Below are positions 1 to 11,503 of a stretch of 54,300 bases of DNA, piece by piece. The stretch spans positions 1 through 54,300 of the forward strand of contig CACAZM010000010.1 of assembly GCA_902536935.1 (NCBI GenBank), in the 5' to 3' direction. The first letter of the stretch is position 1. Each line of letters opens with the position of its first letter. A model generated the notes under the pieces. That model was not told the DNA's origin. It was given only the letters and a program-made list of their open reading frames with translations, and did no database searches. This stretch comes from an uncultured Bacteroidota bacterium. GTDB lineage: Bacteria > Bacteroidota > Bacteroidia > Flavobacteriales > Flavobacteriaceae. Made by a program: the position numbers and the translations under genes.

Positions 1-579
1 ATAATGGGCTGCTCCAACCCGCACCCACATGGACAGATATGGGCACAACGCTCCATTCCTCAGGAAGTGCAGAAAAAAGTGGTGCACCAAAAAAGCTATT
101 GGGACCAAAACTGCAGCAGTTTATTGGGCGATTATTTACAACATGAACTTGATGTCAAAGAGCGCATTGTGTTGGAAAACGAAAGCTTTGTAGCACTTGT
201 TCCTTATTGGGCAGTATGGCCATTTGAGACCATGATTATACCCAAAAGACATATTACCTTTATTCTAGAACTATCACAAAAAGAAGTATCGGATTATGCA
301 AGTATCCTAAAAGCTCTCACTATTCGCTATGACAACCTTTTTGAAACCTCATTTCCCTACTCTGCAGGTATACACCAAGCGCCCACAGATGGAAAGGATA
401 ACAGCCACTGGCATATGCATATGTCGTTTTATCCACCCTTACTTCGCTCAGCTGAGGCCAAGAAATTTATGGTGGGCTACGAGATGTTTGCTAATCCCCA
501 GCGTGACATCACGGCTGAGCAAGCTGCACAACGCTTACGTGATTGTGCAACCAAACACTATTCAAAAAACAAAACATAA
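1..579 (+). CDS. galT: Galactose-1-phosphate uridylyltransferase, 3' part (5' end outside window)
   Basis: This enzyme swaps UMP between UDP-glucose and galactose-1-phosphate in the cytoplasmic Leloir pathway. The reading frame is open from the first base, so the gene enters from outside the window; the ATG at base 4 is probably internal. The fragment opens with the family's active-site NPHPHGQ motif (bases 16-36), whose second histidine is the uridylylated nucleophile. It ends with the usual C-terminal HIT-like half, including a HWHMH stretch near bases 405-420. About 190 residues are present of a family length near 350. A sodium/solute symporter follows after 10 bases, so the two probably form one galactose uptake and conversion unit, with galK likely upstream outside the window. 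The family assignment is firm. Confidence 0.95.
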   Translation: MMGCSNPHPHGQIWAQRSIPQEVQKKVVHQKSYWDQNCSSLLGDYLQHELDVKERIVLENESFVALVPYWAVWPFETMIIPKRHITFILELSQKEVSDYASILKALTIRYDNLFETSFPYSAGIHQAPTDGKDNSHWHMHMSFYPPLLRSAEAKKFMVGYEMFANPQRDITAEQAAQRLRDCATKHYSKNKT

Positions 580-589
580 ACAAAACCAA

Positions 590-2278
590 ATGGATTTTTC
601 AACAATAGACATAGCTGTATTTGCGCTTTATGCGCTGATCATTTTATCAATCGGACTCTTTGTATCCCGGCAAAAGAAGGGTGAGACGAAAAGTGCGGAA
701 GATTATTTTTTAGCAGGTAAATCACTACCCTGGTGGGCGATTGGTGCTTCGCTCATTGCTGCCAACATCTCAGCTGAGCAGTTTATCGGCATGTCTGGCT
801 CGGGTTTTGCGCTTGGACTTGCGATTGCCTCCTACGAGTGGATGGCTGCCATCACGCTACTTGTGGTTGGAAAGTACTTTCTGCCCATTTTTATTGAAAA
901 AGGACTGTATACTATTCCAGAATTTATCGAAAAACGATATAGCACCAACCTTAAAACCATATTGGCCGTTTTTTGGATCGCACTCTTTGTGTTTGTCAAC
1001 TTAACAACCGTACTTTTTTTAGGTGGGAAGGCACTGGATACCATTGTAGGAAGCGGCGATGGAAGCATCTTACTCAATAGCATCATAGGACTTGGTCTGT
1101 TTGCTGCGGCCTATTCACTATGGGGCGGGCTGGCTGCTGTGGCTTGGACAGATGTTGTACAAGTGGTATTGCTCATCATTGGTGGTCTACTTATGGCATA
1201 TTTTGCCTTAGCGAACGTCACAGACTCTGGGAGTTTTATCGACGGGCTGAAACACGTTTATGAAAAAGCACCTGAACGCTTTTCGATGATTCTCTCCAAA
1301 GGAGAGATTATCACCCCCAACGGAAGAGACGCTTGGTGGGATTTGCCAGGATTAGCGGTACTCATTGGCGGAATGTGGGTTGCAAACCTCTACTACTGGG
1401 GATTTAACCAATATATTATTCAAAGAACACTTGCTGCCAAAAGCTTAAAAGAAGGTCAAAAAGGAATCGTGTTTGCAGCCTTTTTAAAGCTAATTATCCC
1501 TGTGATTGTGGTACTTCCGGGGATCATTGCCTATGTGATGAACCTAGACCCTGAGACAGGCACGCTAAACATGGGTCTTCTGAATAGCGAGGGCTTTTTG
1601 GGAACCGCTGGCAATGTCGCCAATGACAATGCCGCACCTTGGCTGATTAAAAACTTTATTCCAGTGGGGCTAAAAGGTCTGATCCTAGCTGCCCTGGCCG
1701 CAGCGATCGTCTCCTCACTAGCCTCGATGATTAACTCTACATCGACCATATTTACCATGGACATCTACAAATCGATGTTCAACAAAAATGCCAACGACAA
1801 GCAAATGGTGAAAGTAGGACGTCTTACAGGACTTGTTGCCCTTATCATCGCCATGCTGATTGCACCGCAACTGGGTAGTCTGGGGCAGGTGTTCCAGTTT
1901 ATACAAGAATATACAGGGGTCGTAAGCCCGGGTATATTGGCAGTGTTCCTCATGGGACTCTTTTATAAAAAAGCTACTAACAACGCAGCAATTTGGGGTG
2001 TGATATTGTCCATTCCGATCGCAATGTACTTTAAAGTAGCTCCTAATGGCTGGAGCGATGCGGCCCTGTTTGTGAACCTTCCGTTTATGCACCAGATGAT
2101 GCTGACTTGTATCGGAACATTAATCGTGATTGCAGGGATCAGTAAGCTAGAGGGTAATCAAGATGATCCAAAAGGCATCGTGCTGAGCAAAAAGCTCTTT
2201 GCCACAGATAAAACGTTCAATGTTGGTGCTTTTGGCGTACTACTTATTACAGTTCTATTGTACGCGTTGTTTTGGTAA
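590..2278 (+). CDS. Sodium/solute symporter (SSS/SGLT family), probable galactose or glucose importer
   Basis: A 562-residue inner-membrane permease of the SSS family, which couples sugar uptake to the sodium gradient. The N-terminus shows the family pattern: a first membrane helix, then the RQKKGE...AEDYFLAGKSLPWW loop and the helix containing GASLIAANISAEQFIG. About 14 hydrophobic segments follow. I chose the ATG at 590 because it sits 10 bases after galT and starts directly at the first helix; the longer open frame upstream overlaps galT in another phase and encodes no transporter sequence. Its position after galT and beside a GH2 beta-galactosidase suggests galactose as substrate, but SSS proteins also carry other sugars and acids, so specificity is inferred. 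It converges on the GH16 gene with a 14-base gap. Confidence 0.9.
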   Translation: MDFSTIDIAVFALYALIILSIGLFVSRQKKGETKSAEDYFLAGKSLPWWAIGASLIAANISAEQFIGMSGSGFALGLAIASYEWMAAITLLVVGKYFLPIFIEKGLYTIPEFIEKRYSTNLKTILAVFWIALFVFVNLTTVLFLGGKALDTIVGSGDGSILLNSIIGLGLFAAAYSLWGGLAAVAWTDVVQVVLLIIGGLLMAYFALANVTDSGSFIDGLKHVYEKAPERFSMILSKGEIITPNGRDAWWDLPGLAVLIGGMWVANLYYWGFNQYIIQRTLAAKSLKEGQKGIVFAAFLKLIIPVIVVLPGIIAYVMNLDPETGTLNMGLLNSEGFLGTAGNVANDNAAPWLIKNFIPVGLKGLILAALAAAIVSSLASMINSTSTIFTMDIYKSMFNKNANDKQMVKVGRLTGLVALIIAMLIAPQLGSLGQVFQFIQEYTGVVSPGILAVFLMGLFYKKATNNAAIWGVILSIPIAMYFKVAPNGWSDAALFVNLPFMHQMMLTCIGTLIVIAGISKLEGNQDDPKGIVLSKKLFATDKTFNVGAFGVLLITVLLYALFW

Positions 2279-2292
2279 GATGCACAGTAATT

Positions 2293-3237
2293 TTAATTAT
2301 TGTCCTCGTAAATTTTTAGGTAATCCAATACAAGTGCATTGGGAAAGCTGGTGTTCTCATCGCTGACAACTCGCATTAGTCCATTGTTAATGACCAAACA
2401 CATGGGTTTGTTTGGCCAGTCAGCTGATGGAACTTCTACTCCTTTGGTCTTTGTATGTATGAGCTGGTCATCAATATACCAACTCATACGATCTTTTGTC
2501 CAAAGAAATCCATAAGTGTAAAACTGATTGAATGCACTATAAGTTTGCTGAAAATTTTCAATGGGCACACTATGGTCTTTTTTATCGTTCCATAGCCCAT
2601 ATATGTAGCGCATAAACATTTCATCAGTCCGATTGGTATTAAAAAAGCGCCCAAAATATTCCCATATATCAATCTCAGGGGGCCAGCCCCTGCTTGGGGA
2701 GTCGTCAATCAACCAAATGGCAGGCCAAACTTTATCACCTTTTGGGAATTGGGCACGTATTTCAATGTAAACTCCTTTTTCTGTTCCATTAAAGTTAATT
2801 TTTTGTAAGGAGTTAATCCATCCAGTGGTATAGTCAAACTGCCCTACGGGATCTGTACCTTGTATTTTTTCCTTTCTGTTTTCTAAATAAAGTAGTCCAT
2901 CACTAACATAGACATTATTGTCTACAAGGTAACCATCATAATTGTCATTCAACAGAGACTCACCACCTGTATTTTTATTCCAAATCATTCGAATGGATTC
3001 ATCGGTGTCATGATTTAGACCCTTTGACCAATTTGTTTTATCAAAAAAACCAAAATCATCTTGCCTAATCAGCTCAAAATTTGCTGGAATAGGATTTGTA
3101 GATGAATTGTTATCATTTAAATCGTCTTCAGCAGCATCGGAGAGGCCATTGTTTTGAGAGTTACATGAAAAAATAAAAACAAAGAGGATTGAAATTATAG
3201 TGTTTTTGTTGGCAAAAAAACTTCTCGATAGACCCAT
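2293..3237 (-). CDS. GH16 endo-glycanase lipoprotein, candidate galactanase
   Basis: A 314-residue glycoside hydrolase family 16 protein, expected to cut internal beta-linkages of a polysaccharide with retention. The catalytic signature EIDIWE gives E188 as nucleophile, D190 as helper and E193 as acid/base. Its ExDxxE spacing is the beta-bulge type shared by laminarinases, agarases, porphyranases and carrageenases. WPAIWL just before it is also typical. The N-terminus is a lipoprotein signal ending in FSC with C25 as likely lipidated residue, followed by a polar Asp/Asn/Ser linker to about residue 50, so the enzyme should be membrane-anchored, probably at the cell surface. No binding module or T9SS tail is present. 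It is last in a GH2, beta-helix, GH16 operon (gap 34 bases). Substrate cannot be read from sequence alone; a galactan is inferred from context. Confidence 0.88.
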   Translation of the reverse strand: MGLSRSFFANKNTIISILFVFIFSCNSQNNGLSDAAEDDLNDNNSSTNPIPANFELIRQDDFGFFDKTNWSKGLNHDTDESIRMIWNKNTGGESLLNDNYDGYLVDNNVYVSDGLLYLENRKEKIQGTDPVGQFDYTTGWINSLQKINFNGTEKGVYIEIRAQFPKGDKVWPAIWLIDDSPSRGWPPEIDIWEYFGRFFNTNRTDEMFMRYIYGLWNDKKDHSVPIENFQQTYSAFNQFYTYGFLWTKDRMSWYIDDQLIHTKTKGVEVPSADWPNKPMCLVINNGLMRVVSDENTSFPNALVLDYLKIYEDNN

Positions 3238-3271
3238 ATTGTGACATTTAATGATTTGTGTTAAAACTCGA

Positions 3272-5179
3272 TTAGTTCACAACAATTTTAGATGTAATCG
3301 TATTGGTTTTGTCCCTCAGTTGTAAAAGATAGATGCCTGGATTTAGAGACTCATCCAAAATGATTTCGTCTTTTTGGGCTTCTAAATAGCCTTGTTGTTT
3401 GGTTCGCCCCAATATATCAACCAGTGCATATTGGTAAGACTTATTAACTCCATGGAGTACAACTTTATCAGAAATCATAGGGTTTTGTATGTAAACCTTT
3501 TCGGTTGAAACATCAGATTTGTTGGAGAGTGTAATTTCTCCATTTTTCGCATTACTAGCTCCTATATTGGGTGTAGAATCTCCTGACAATGAATTGCCGA
3601 AGAAATCTACTGTCGGGTATTCCTCCAAGTTGGCAAAAATAGTTGATGCGTCCACTGGAATGGCTGGATGAGCATAATTCCCTGTATAGGCTGCACCTGC
3701 ATCTATTGCTTGGCTAGAAGCATCAATTTGAAATCCATATTGGTCACCACTTTGTTCATTGTAAAAAACAGGATTAACCTCAATTCTGTTTGCGTCAATG
3801 GTTTTGAAATTATTTCTAATATTTCCAAAAAACAGGTTGTTGGTCATCATTAGGTTAGGGTCACTATAATTACCTTGTTGATTTCCAATACCAGAGCCAT
3901 TAACAGCATAAAAAATATTATTAAAAATTCGGGTGTTTTGCCCATTGATATCAATTGCTGTGTCAAATGCATCATTTCCGCTTTTATTTATGACAACAGT
4001 GTTGTTGTATATATAGCTGTCATAAGAAGGGTGTCCGCCTTGACCTCCAATTTTATCATTCAACCAGATGGTATGATCGCTGTTAAACCAATTGGGGTTT
4101 TCACGCCAGCCATCATTGACACTAATGTTGAAGCGATAAACAGCACGTTGGTTTCCACCAAGAATCTCAACAAATCCCCCCTCACAATCTTGCATATAAT
4201 TATATTGTATAAAGGTATCCACGTTCGAATGGTCAACATGAATTCCGTGAGAATCCAAAATACCTTTCGCATTTACGGCTTGGTTATACTGAACAATAGT
4301 ATTGATGCTATACCAATTCCAAACGGCACTTCCACGACCAATCATTTTATCATTGGTTTTGGCACCAGGTTGATTGAAAATATTATTTTCAATCAAACAG
4401 TTTTCAGTTCTAATAGGTAGTACACAAGTACCTCCTATTTGAAAAAACTCATTGTTTCTAAACACAAAATTTGTATTTCTCTTAGTAGAGGTTTTACCCA
4501 TGGTATTTTTAATATGAACACCAATTCGTTGCAGGTCTGTAAAGTAAGAGTCTTCAACAATCACATTATTGATAATCCCACCCCAAGATGAAATAAATGT
4601 CAGGCCTGATACTTCAAAATCATTGAATGCATTTTGATCGGCTGGGTCTACCCAATAAAGAGCGTAGACGTTTTTAAAGGTCATATTTCTAAAGGAAAAA
4701 TTATTAAGGTCTATATTAGAACCAGACACTTCTATTCTTATTCCAAAACTGACCAAATCTCCTACACCAGAACGAGATATTGTTCTGTGATTTTGAATTT
4801 CTAATCCATCAAAAACCATATTGTCATGATTGGTTACAAGGATTGCTTCTCGATAATCTCCGCCCCCATCATCATGGCTCGAACCGCTTATAATAGGCTG
4901 ATTTCCATATCCATAAGAGGTAAAGGTTATTAGGTTTCCTTCTGTCCCTGATCCATTAACAACATAATGCCCACGAAACGTATCTCCCTTTTTGAAATAG
5001 ACTGTATCACCAGGGCCAAGTGTGGTGTTGCTAAGTTTTGATAAAGTTTTCCATGGCTGCGTTTGCGAACCATTGTTGTTGTCATTTCCAGTTGAGCTAC
5101 TCAAATAGTATTGATTTTGAGCACATAAAGAAAAACTCAAAAGCAATACAAATACTTGATATTTAATCTGTTTATGCAT
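3272..5179 (-). CDS. Secreted right-handed parallel beta-helix protein with T9SS tail; probable carbohydrate-active enzyme of unknown specificity
   Basis: A 635-residue secreted protein. A signal peptide (about 1-20, ending CAQ) is followed by the entry common to bacterial beta-helix enzymes (YYLSSSTGNDNNNG, then QPWKTLSKL and GDTVYFKKGDTFRG). From about residue 90 to 480 there are repeated short strands rich in Asn, with 'ENNIFNQ', 'YNNTVV' and 'FNNIFYA'-type turns typical of pectate-lyase-like helices. The last 80 residues match a type A T9SS sorting domain (LDESLNPGIYLLQL, then KIVVN). Polysaccharide lyases and families GH28, GH82 and GH110 use this fold, but I see no motif that selects one. 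It lies between GH2 (12 bases) and GH16 (34 bases) in one operon, so it probably acts on the same galactan. A role as exo-acting galactosidase or anhydrogalactosidase is possible but unproven. Confidence 0.8.
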   Translation of the reverse strand: MHKQIKYQVFVLLLSFSLCAQNQYYLSSSTGNDNNNGSQTQPWKTLSKLSNTTLGPGDTVYFKKGDTFRGHYVVNGSGTEGNLITFTSYGYGNQPIISGSSHDDGGGDYREAILVTNHDNMVFDGLEIQNHRTISRSGVGDLVSFGIRIEVSGSNIDLNNFSFRNMTFKNVYALYWVDPADQNAFNDFEVSGLTFISSWGGIINNVIVEDSYFTDLQRIGVHIKNTMGKTSTKRNTNFVFRNNEFFQIGGTCVLPIRTENCLIENNIFNQPGAKTNDKMIGRGSAVWNWYSINTIVQYNQAVNAKGILDSHGIHVDHSNVDTFIQYNYMQDCEGGFVEILGGNQRAVYRFNISVNDGWRENPNWFNSDHTIWLNDKIGGQGGHPSYDSYIYNNTVVINKSGNDAFDTAIDINGQNTRIFNNIFYAVNGSGIGNQQGNYSDPNLMMTNNLFFGNIRNNFKTIDANRIEVNPVFYNEQSGDQYGFQIDASSQAIDAGAAYTGNYAHPAIPVDASTIFANLEEYPTVDFFGNSLSGDSTPNIGASNAKNGEITLSNKSDVSTEKVYIQNPMISDKVVLHGVNKSYQYALVDILGRTKQQGYLEAQKDEIILDESLNPGIYLLQLRDKTNTITSKIVVN

Positions 5180-5191
5180 GATAGCGTCTAT

Positions 5192-8362
<3,171 letters not shown>

Positions 8363-8480
8363 TTATTAAATTTTACAACCAAAGTAAAGCAATTATTAAT
8401 TTTGTTAATTTAAATAAACTGAGTATGCTAAAAAATGATACTAAGATGATAATTGCTGCAAGCTAGACATACAATTTTAA

Positions 8481-8503
8481 TTGTTGGTTTGTATAGTCAA
8501 CAA
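8481..8503. promoter_or_regulatory. Inverted repeat in the GH2 / binding-protein divergent control region
   Basis: TTGTTG, 11 bases, CAACAA lies 13 bases before the start codon at 8516, in the 156-base spacer between two divergent genes. Its place makes an operator possible. The spacer is very AT-rich and I do not see a full consensus promoter on either strand; the best minus-strand candidate is TTACTTTG near 8380-8387. Confidence 0.3.
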
Positions 8504-8515
8504 ATAATTGTATTT

Positions 8516-9037
8516 ATGAAGTTTTTTTACCTTCCGGTCCTTTTTATTGTGGTTTTTTCATGTTTTGGGACCGCGCAAGAATTGGTATACGAACTCGATT
8601 TTGAGAACCAGACAGTAGGAACAGAAATTACCAAAAGGAATACCCTTCAGTTTCAAGGCTGGAATAAATCGGTGTGGACAGTTAGACAAGAAGAAGCCAA
8701 TAAAGTAGCTACTTCTACTACGCAAGCAAAAGTTTTTTTAATCAAATCATTTGATGTAATCCCGGGTAATCGTTATCGATGGACATTAGAAACTAAAGTG
8801 GTTAATAATGGTCCTGCATGGAAGCGAACACATGTACTTACTGTAGTTTGTGGAAAAGGGGACGAAATTCAACAACTAGTTAAGGAAAATATAGCAGAAC
8901 CCAAGAATGGTACATGGACTTCTAGCAGTTTGAATTTTACTGTACCGCAAAATAAATCCGAAGTCACACTACAATTATTCCGTTTTGCAGAAGGTACTGA
9001 AGTCTCGATAGACAATTATAAATTCGATAAACTTTAA
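8516..9037 (+). CDS. Small secreted protein with a CBM4/9-like jelly-roll domain
   Basis: A 173-residue exported protein that is essentially one domain. After a signal peptide (about 1-22; VVFSCFGTAQ, which could alternatively be a lipobox at FSC), the sequence follows the pattern of CBM4/9-type beta-sandwiches: an opening ELDFEN, a central GNRYRWTLETKV strand, and a closing VSIDNYKFDKL strand. The nearest known use of this fold is binding polysaccharide or oligosaccharide. No catalytic module and no sorting tail are present. I start it at the ATG at 8516 because this places the signal peptide at the N-terminus; an earlier in-frame start would add 21 residues. The next gene is 11 bases downstream and has the same fold plus a T9SS tail. 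The domain call rests on pattern only. Confidence 0.7.
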   Translation: MKFFYLPVLFIVVFSCFGTAQELVYELDFENQTVGTEITKRNTLQFQGWNKSVWTVRQEEANKVATSTTQAKVFLIKSFDVIPGNRYRWTLETKVVNNGPAWKRTHVLTVVCGKGDEIQQLVKENIAEPKNGTWTSSSLNFTVPQNKSEVTLQLFRFAEGTEVSIDNYKFDKL

Positions 9038-9048
9038 ACTTTAGCATT

Positions 9049-9858
9049 ATGAGACACTTATTTACTTTTTTATTATTTTTTCTTATAGCTCAAACACAAG
9101 CACAAGAAACCCTAATTAATGAAACCTTTGAAACGGGCTGGGCAGCTGATAGTAATGTCATACCTGCTGAAAATGAAGAAGGTACACCAGCAGCAAACTT
9201 AAAACTTCAAGGGTGGGGCGATGGATTTACATTTATAGTTGTTAATGATACTGGAAATGGGGCCAACTCCTCAGATTACTTTGCGAAAATGAACCGTGGA
9301 GGCACTGCCAATTACGCAGTAATTCAACGCCTTGTTGAAGCAACAACTGGAGATGTATATGAATATAACATCTCATTAAAACCTGATGTTGCAGGTCAAG
9401 CAGGATCACTTAAATTAGAAGTTATAGATTTAGCTAACAATAATAGCGTTGTTGCGGGCCCTGTAAAACCTACTGGGGGCGCTTGGAGCGATCTAACTCT
9501 TTCTTATACCGCTGCCGCAACACAAAATTATGCTTTTAGAGTTACAAAGGTTTGGGGAAATGCTGGGGCAAGTTTTGATAACATTTCTTTAACAGTAGTG
9601 CCATCAACAGCCTCCGATTCTTATCTTAAAGATTTTCAATTCAGTATTTATCCCAACCCAGCAAACAATGTTATCAGGTTTCAATCTGAATTACCATTGC
9701 AGTCTGTGGAGATTTTTTCACTTACCGGTTCCAAAGTGCTCTCGCAGTCAAACAATGTCGAACATTTAGAGGTTGGAAACCTAGCTAAAGGCATCTATAT
9801 TCTGAGGGCTTCTACTGCAGACGGAAAAGTAGCCACACAAAAACTGATCAAAGAATAA
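9049..9858 (+). CDS. Secreted CBM4/9-like carbohydrate-binding protein with T9SS sorting domain
   Basis: A 269-residue secreted protein. A signal peptide (1-18, ending AQTQAQ) precedes a beta-sandwich of about 165 residues that begins INETFETGW and ends ASFDNISLTVV, matching CBM4/9-like modules. From about residue 195 there is a textbook type A T9SS sorting domain: FSIYPNPANN, then VEIFSLTGSKVL and GIYILRAS, ending QKLIKE. The protein should therefore cross the outer membrane and be surface-attached or released. It lies 11 bases after the smaller binding-like protein, and a strong hairpin terminator follows, so the pair forms its own transcription unit. In the absence of SusD in this window, the pair may supply glycan capture; this is inference. 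Confidence 0.75.
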   Translation: MRHLFTFLLFFLIAQTQAQETLINETFETGWAADSNVIPAENEEGTPAANLKLQGWGDGFTFIVVNDTGNGANSSDYFAKMNRGGTANYAVIQRLVEATTGDVYEYNISLKPDVAGQAGSLKLEVIDLANNNSVVAGPVKPTGGAWSDLTLSYTAAATQNYAFRVTKVWGNAGASFDNISLTVVPSTASDSYLKDFQFSIYPNPANNVIRFQSELPLQSVEIFSLTGSKVLSQSNNVEHLEVGNLAKGIYILRASTADGKVATQKLIKE

Positions 9859-9883
9859 TTTCTTTGACAGAAAACTATTAATC

Positions 9884-9919
9884 AAAAACTTCCTTGGTAA
9901 TTAACTGGGGAAGTTTTTT
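9884..9919 (+). terminator. Intrinsic terminator after the binding-protein pair
   Basis: AAAAACTTCC (9884-9893) and GGAAGTTTTT (9909-9918) form a 10-bp perfect stem around a 15-base loop, with T-rich and A-rich flanks on both sides. It ends the binding-protein unit, and the symmetric tails mean it could act on either strand. Confidence 0.8.
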
Positions 9920-9932
9920 AACGCAACAACTT

Positions 9933-10238
9933 ATGTACACGCATATCGTCCTATGGAAATTAAAAGAAAATGACAATGGCATGAACCGTACTCAGCTAGC
10001 ACAAGAAGTCAAGCGACGCCTGGACGAACTGCCTTCGCACATTCCAGAAATCATAACCTATGAAACGGGAATCAATGTAGGAGACTACAGTGCTTCATTT
10101 TTTGATGTCAGTTTGGTTTCTACTTTTGAAAACAAAGATACTTTTTGGGCCTACACTAAATATCCAGTACACGACGAGGTGGTGGCATACATTCAATCTA
10201 TTCTAGAAGCTGAGGAAATCGTTGATTATTTCAATTAA
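9933..10238 (+). CDS. Dabb-family (stress-responsive alpha/beta barrel) protein
   Basis: A 101-residue cytoplasmic protein of the Dabb dimeric ferredoxin-like barrel family. The start YTHIVLWKLK, the central ITYETGINVG strand and FEN...FWAYTKYPVHDEVVAYI are family landmarks. I start at the ATG at 9933 because the strand begins immediately after; upstream in-frame sequence overlaps the terminator at 9884-9919. It lies 90 bases before the anhydrosugar catabolic operon on the same strand. Dabb proteins have no single known reaction; some act as small cyclases or binding proteins, and L-rhamnose mutarotase has a related dimeric barrel fold. A role as sugar or lactone epimerase in this pathway is only a hypothesis. 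Confidence 0.8.
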   Translation: MYTHIVLWKLKENDNGMNRTQLAQEVKRRLDELPSHIPEIITYETGINVGDYSASFFDVSLVSTFENKDTFWAYTKYPVHDEVVAYIQSILEAEEIVDYFN

Positions 10239-10328
10239 AAAAGATAATTAGTGACTAAAATGTGTTAAACAAAAATGACTAATTGATTTTTACAATTTTT
10301 TTATTTGTAAAAAAAATAGAGAACTTAT

Positions 10329-11498
10329 ATGACTACAATCACCAATATTGAAACTTTTGTTCTGAAGGATACTTTGGAGAAAAGTTTTTTCTTTTCTCAA
10401 TGGGAATATTCAGAGCGCTGTATCTGTATTGTTAAAATTACCTGCTCTGATGGTACTTACGGTTGGGGAGAAGGCTATGGTCCTGCTTTTATTTTGGAGT
10501 CTGGAATTGAGTTTTTAAAATCCCAGGTGATAGGACAAAACCCCTTGCACAATGAAGTGATTTGGAACAAGATGTACCGCAAAACACTCGATTTTGCCCG
10601 CCGAGGTGTTTTGGTCGCTTCCATGAGTGCTATCGACATCGCCATTTGGGATATCAAAGGAAAATTATTGAACCAGCCTGTGGGTGCATTGCTAGGGGGC
10701 GTACACAGAAATTATGTTGTTCCTTATGCCACGGGAATGTATTTTACAGAAAAAGACAATCCAGCTAAAGATTTTGAGGTTGAGGCCAAAAAGTATTTAG
10801 AGAAAGGGTTTAAGGCTATCAAGATGAAAGTAGGCCTTGGTGTTGAAAGAGATGTTGCCAATGTGAAGCATTTACGCTCCATAATTGGAGACGATATCAA
10901 ACTTATGATTGATTCAAACCATGCCTACACCTATATGGAGGCACTTGAATTGGCAAAAAAATTAGAGGCCTACCAAATTTCATGGTTTGAAGAGCCTGTA
11001 TCTCCAGAGTTTTATGAACAATACGGAGAGTTGAGACAAAAAACCACGATCCCTATCGCTGGTGGTGAATGCGAATACTTGCGTTTTGGCTTTCATCAGC
11101 TTCTTAGAAACAAATCGGTTGACATTATCCAACCCGATATTTGTGCTTGTGGGGGACTAACAGAGGTCAAGCGCATCGCTTCGTTAGCCTCTACCTACGG
11201 AGTAGATGTAGTGCCACACACTTGGGGCAGTTCTATAGGGCTGCATGTTGCTTTACATTTTATATCCAACTTAGAGTCTGTTCCTGGACGAATGTTTAGC
11301 CCCGATTTTCTGTTGGAATTTGATCAGACAGAGAATGCGTTGCGGGAGCAGCTTACATTCCCAATCTTAGAAATGGAAAATGGAATAATACAAGTGCCAG
11401 ACAGCCCTGGACTGGGACTAGAAGTTAACCCAGATGCACTTCGTAAATTTACCAATCCAACCAATGGGGTTGCTGAAATTAAAGAATTATTGAAATAA
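10329..11498 (+). CDS. Enolase-superfamily (mandelate racemase subgroup) cycloisomerase, probable 3,6-anhydrogalactonate cycloisomerase
   Basis: A 389-residue cytoplasmic TIM-barrel enzyme. Catalytic residues are visible: K165-M-K167 on strand two, metal ligands D195 (MIDSNHAY), E221 (WFEEPV) and E247 (GGECEY), and H297 in VVPHTWGSS. From memory, the chain resembles Agrobacterium D-galactarolactone cycloisomerase along its length (YGWGEG, AIDIAIWDIKGK, FEEPVSPE, IIQPDICACGG, PGLGLEVN). The same branch holds the 3,6-anhydrogalactonate cycloisomerases of agar and carrageenan catabolism, which open the anhydro ring to give 2-keto-3-deoxygalactonate. An aldehyde dehydrogenase follows after 5 bases, then an aldolase and a permease, fitting that chemistry. 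A sugar-acid dehydratase remains the main alternative. A 7-bp inverted repeat (AATTAGT at 10246, ACTAATT at 10278) lies in its upstream spacer. Confidence 0.8.
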   Translation: MTTITNIETFVLKDTLEKSFFFSQWEYSERCICIVKITCSDGTYGWGEGYGPAFILESGIEFLKSQVIGQNPLHNEVIWNKMYRKTLDFARRGVLVASMSAIDIAIWDIKGKLLNQPVGALLGGVHRNYVVPYATGMYFTEKDNPAKDFEVEAKKYLEKGFKAIKMKVGLGVERDVANVKHLRSIIGDDIKLMIDSNHAYTYMEALELAKKLEAYQISWFEEPVSPEFYEQYGELRQKTTIPIAGGECEYLRFGFHQLLRNKSVDIIQPDICACGGLTEVKRIASLASTYGVDVVPHTWGSSIGLHVALHFISNLESVPGRMFSPDFLLEFDQTENALREQLTFPILEMENGIIQVPDSPGLGLEVNPDALRKFTNPTNGVAEIKELLK

Positions 11499-11503
11499 AA
11501 AAT

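Noticed and set aside
3875-4420. 181-codon plus-strand frame inside the beta-helix gene
   Set aside because: It is the complement of the helix repeats, with biased composition and no recognisable domain.
9884-9919. Terminator read as a riboswitch for the Dabb gene
   Set aside because: It is a simple symmetric stem with T and A tails and no conserved aptamer-like parts.
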